A stretch of DNA of 64,000 nt from Crossaster papposus (taxonomy: Eukaryota > Echinodermata > Asteroidea > Velatida > Solasteridae): positions 682,001-746,000 of the forward strand of contig JBAIAA010000452.1 of assembly GCA_037893245.1 (NCBI GenBank), given 5' to 3'. Both the position numbers and the translations under genes were made by a program. Shown piece after piece: positions 62,501 to 64,000 of the stretch. Position 1 is the stretch's first letter; the number at the start of each line of letters is the position of its first letter. Below the pieces are notes generated by a model. That model ran no database searches. It was given only the letters and a program-made list of their open reading frames with translations, and was not told the origin of the DNA.

Positions 62501-63708
62501 GGAAAGAAGTGTGCATAAGAAATATGTAAAGGGAAAGAAGTGTGCATAAGAAATATGTAAAGGGAAAGAAGTGTGCATAATGAATATGTAAAGGGAAAGA
62601 AGTGTGCATAAGAAATATCTAAAGGGAAAGAAGTGTGCATAAGAAATATGTAAAGGGAAAGAAGTGTGCATAAGAAATATGTAAAGGGAAAGAAGTGTGC
62701 ATAAGAAATATGTAAAGGGAAAGAAGTGTGCATAAGAAATATGTAAAGGGAAAGAAGTGTGCATAAGAAATATGTAAAGGGAAAGAAGTGTGCATAAGAA
62801 ATATGTAAAGGGAAAGAAGTGTGCATAAGAAATATGTAAAGGGAAAGAAGTGTGCATAAGAAATATGTAAAGGGAAAGAAGTGTGCATAAGAAATAAACA
62901 CATGATGTGGGAACAAGCCCTCGAGTTAAACATGTAAAGGGAAAGAAGTGTGCATAAGAAATATGTAAAGGGAAAGAAGTGTGCATAAGAAATATGTAAA
63001 GGGAAAGAAGTGTGCATAAGAAATATGTAAAGGGAAAGAAGTGTGCATAAGAAATATGTAAAGGGAAAGAAGTGTGCATAAGAAATATGTAAAGGGAAAG
63101 AAGTGTGCATAAGAAATATGTAAAGGGAAAGAAGTGTGCATAAGAAATATGTAAAGGGAAAAAAGTGTGCATAAGAAATATGTAAAGGGAAAGAAGTGTG
63201 CATAAGAAATATGTTAAGGGAAAGAAGTGTGCATAAGAAATATGTAAAGGGAAAGAAGTGTGCATAAGAAATATGTAAAGGGAAAGAAGTGTGCATAAGA
63301 AATATGTAAAGGGAAAGAAGTGTGCATAAGAAATATGTAAAGGGAAAGAAGTGTGCATAAGAAATATGTAAAGGGAAAGAAGTGTGCATAAGAAATATGT
63401 AAAGGGAAAGAAGTGTGCATAAGAAATATGTAAAGGGAAAGAAGTGTGCATAAGAAATATGTAAAGGGAAAGAAGTGTGCATAAGAAATATGTAAAGGGA
63501 AAGAAGTGTGCATAAGAAATATGTAAAGGGAAAGAAGTGTGCATAAGAAATATGTAAAGGGAAAGAAGTGTGCATAAGAAATATGTAAAGGGAAAGAAGT
63601 GTGCATAAGAAATATGTAAAGGGAAAGAAGTGTGCATAAGAAATATGTAAAGGGAAAGAAGTGTGCATAAGAAATAAACACATGATGTCGGGACAAGCCC
63701 TCGAGTTA
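58964..63708 (+). repeat. Large duplication D3, copy 2
   Basis: This is the counterpart of 49478-54067, with spacers 60353, 60482, 60549, 61110, 61239, 61306, 61991, 62893 and 63673 in the same order. It shares G13T at 60210, the GATAAAG unit at 60647, G20T at 61227 and the G6A-to-G6C series after 61991. A G12A unit between spacers 61239 and 61306 is private. The region after 61991 is also a third copy of D4. Confidence 0.92.
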
Positions 63709-64000
63709 AATATGTAAAGGGAAAGAAGTGTGCATAAGAAATAATAAAGGGAAAGAAGTGTGCATAAGAAATATGTAAAGGGAAAGAAGTGTGCATAAGA
63801 AATATGTAAAGGGAAAGAAGTGTGCATAAGAAATATGTAAAGGGAAAGAAGTGTGCATAAGAAATATGTAAAGGGAAAGAAGTGTGCATAAGAAATATGT
63901 AAAGGGAAAGAAGTGTGCATAAGAAATATGTAAAGGGAAAGAAGTGTGCATAAGAAATATGTAAAGGGAAAGAAGTGTGCATAAGAAATATGTAAAGGGA
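61991..64000 (+). repeat. Nested duplication D4, copy C (cut by the window end)
   Basis: This repeats the D4 series: spacer 61991 with T3C, G6A at about 62.18 kb, A2T+G13T at about 62.28 kb, ATGAAAGGG, G11T, 30-bp unit, TGAAT unit, G6C unit, spacer 62893, A8T unit (about 63.21 kb), TGTCGGG spacer 63673 and a 30-bp unit at 63740. G17A near 63.16 kb is private. The window ends inside a 31-mer, so the copy and the array continue to the right. Confidence 0.9.

Larger units (their letters stand above)
50867..63708 (+). repeat. Spacer group of the 50-64 kb region
   Basis: Spacers start at 50867, 50996, 51063, 51593, 51722, 51789, 52474, 53376, 54032, 54656, 54785, 54852, 55136, 55265, 55332, 55554, 55683, 56121, 56992, 57710, 58551, 58680, 58964, 59093, 59160, 59382, 59511, 60353, 60482, 60549, 61110, 61239, 61306, 61991, 62893 and 63673. 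Altered copies: 54032, 57710 and 63673 read TGTCGGGACAAG; 54656 and 58551 read AATAAAGACATG; 55136 reads AATAATTACATG. Spacers 52474, 53376, 55683, 56121, 56992, 59511, 61991 and 62893 are followed by a T3C unit. Confidence 0.93.
1..64000 (+). repeat. 31-bp tandem satellite array filling the whole window
   Basis: The entire window is head-to-tail copies of a 31-bp unit that reads AATATGTAAAGGG at its start and GTGTGCATAAGA at its end, always in the same orientation. Roughly 1,930 copies are present, interrupted only by about 110 copies of a 36-bp alternate unit. Most copies are identical; variants usually differ by one base. The unit has 15 A, 9 G, 6 T and 1 C, so the + strand is about 77% purine and 32% GC. 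No flanking unique DNA is visible on either side. Known biology: long homogeneous arrays like this are typical of eukaryotic satellite DNA kept uniform by unequal exchange, replication slippage or amplification. I do not recognise this unit from any named family, so host and chromosomal location remain open. Strand is given as + because the unit is quoted on the + strand; transcription is unknown. Confidence 0.98.

Noticed and set aside
374-63708. CENP-B box or telomere repeat in the units
   Set aside because: Neither the 31-mer nor the 36-mer contains a CENP-B box core pattern or a telomere-type hexamer or heptamer. The TGTCGGG spacer variant gives only a short partial resemblance.
1-64000. 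CRISPR array (short regular repeats with spacers)
   Set aside because: Repeats are directly abutting without unique spacers, the 36-bp units are all the same sequence, and no cas genes are present.
1-64000. tRNA, rRNA or small RNA genes, or microsatellite or homopolymer tracts
   Set aside because: No position departs from the 31-bp/36-bp pattern by more than a few bases, so no other feature could fit.

Overview
The window is one uninterrupted tandem-repeat (satellite) array. I see no gene, RNA gene, transposon, CRISPR array or unique DNA. It starts exactly at a repeat boundary and ends inside a repeat, so the array continues on both sides. The basic unit is 31 bp (AATATGTAAAGGG at its 5' end, GTGTGCATAAGA at its 3' end; positions 1-31 hold one copy). 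There are about 1,930 copies, all in the same orientation. The unit is about 32% GC, about 77% purine on the + strand, and contains one C and no CpG. Variants below are named by unit position, with A of AATATG as 1.

The 31-mers are interrupted by a second unit of 36 bp, which starts AATAAACACATGATG, ends CCCTCGAGTTA and carries an XhoI site. I count about 108 full-length copies and three degenerate ones. They join the 31-mers without a seam, so gaps between 36-mers are nearly always 36 + 31n bp. The gap lengths and rare variant 31-mers act as a barcode that exposes nested segmental duplications (higher-order repeats).

Layout: (1) 1-15.4 kb has sparse spacers and marker units G17T, G11A+A15C and A4C, and holds a ~4.7 kb block duplicated at an offset of 6,137/6,106 bp. 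(2) 15.4-22.7 kb is very homogeneous, including 151 apparently identical units in a row, flanked by two degenerate spacer doublets and an indel-rich stretch. (3) 22.7-33.2 kb has short spacer-headed modules that alternate in two types, and an exact 990-bp duplication. (4) 33.2-50 kb is dominated by a five-spacer signature (gaps of 3, 1, 6 and 3 units) and a 4.3 kb block duplicated at about 6.9 kb. (5) 50-64 kb is the richest in variants, with nested duplications at about 9.5 kb and about 3.6-3.9 kb and many 30-bp units.

The size, orientation and layered duplications fit satellite heterochromatin (centromeric, pericentromeric, subtelomeric or interstitial) of a eukaryote assembled from long reads. 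I cannot name the taxon from sequence alone. The very long minus-strand open frames are a by-product of a 31-bp unit with no minus-strand stop in any frame. I found no previously undescribed coding system. The interest lies in the array's internal architecture and in one stretch that may be an assembly artefact.
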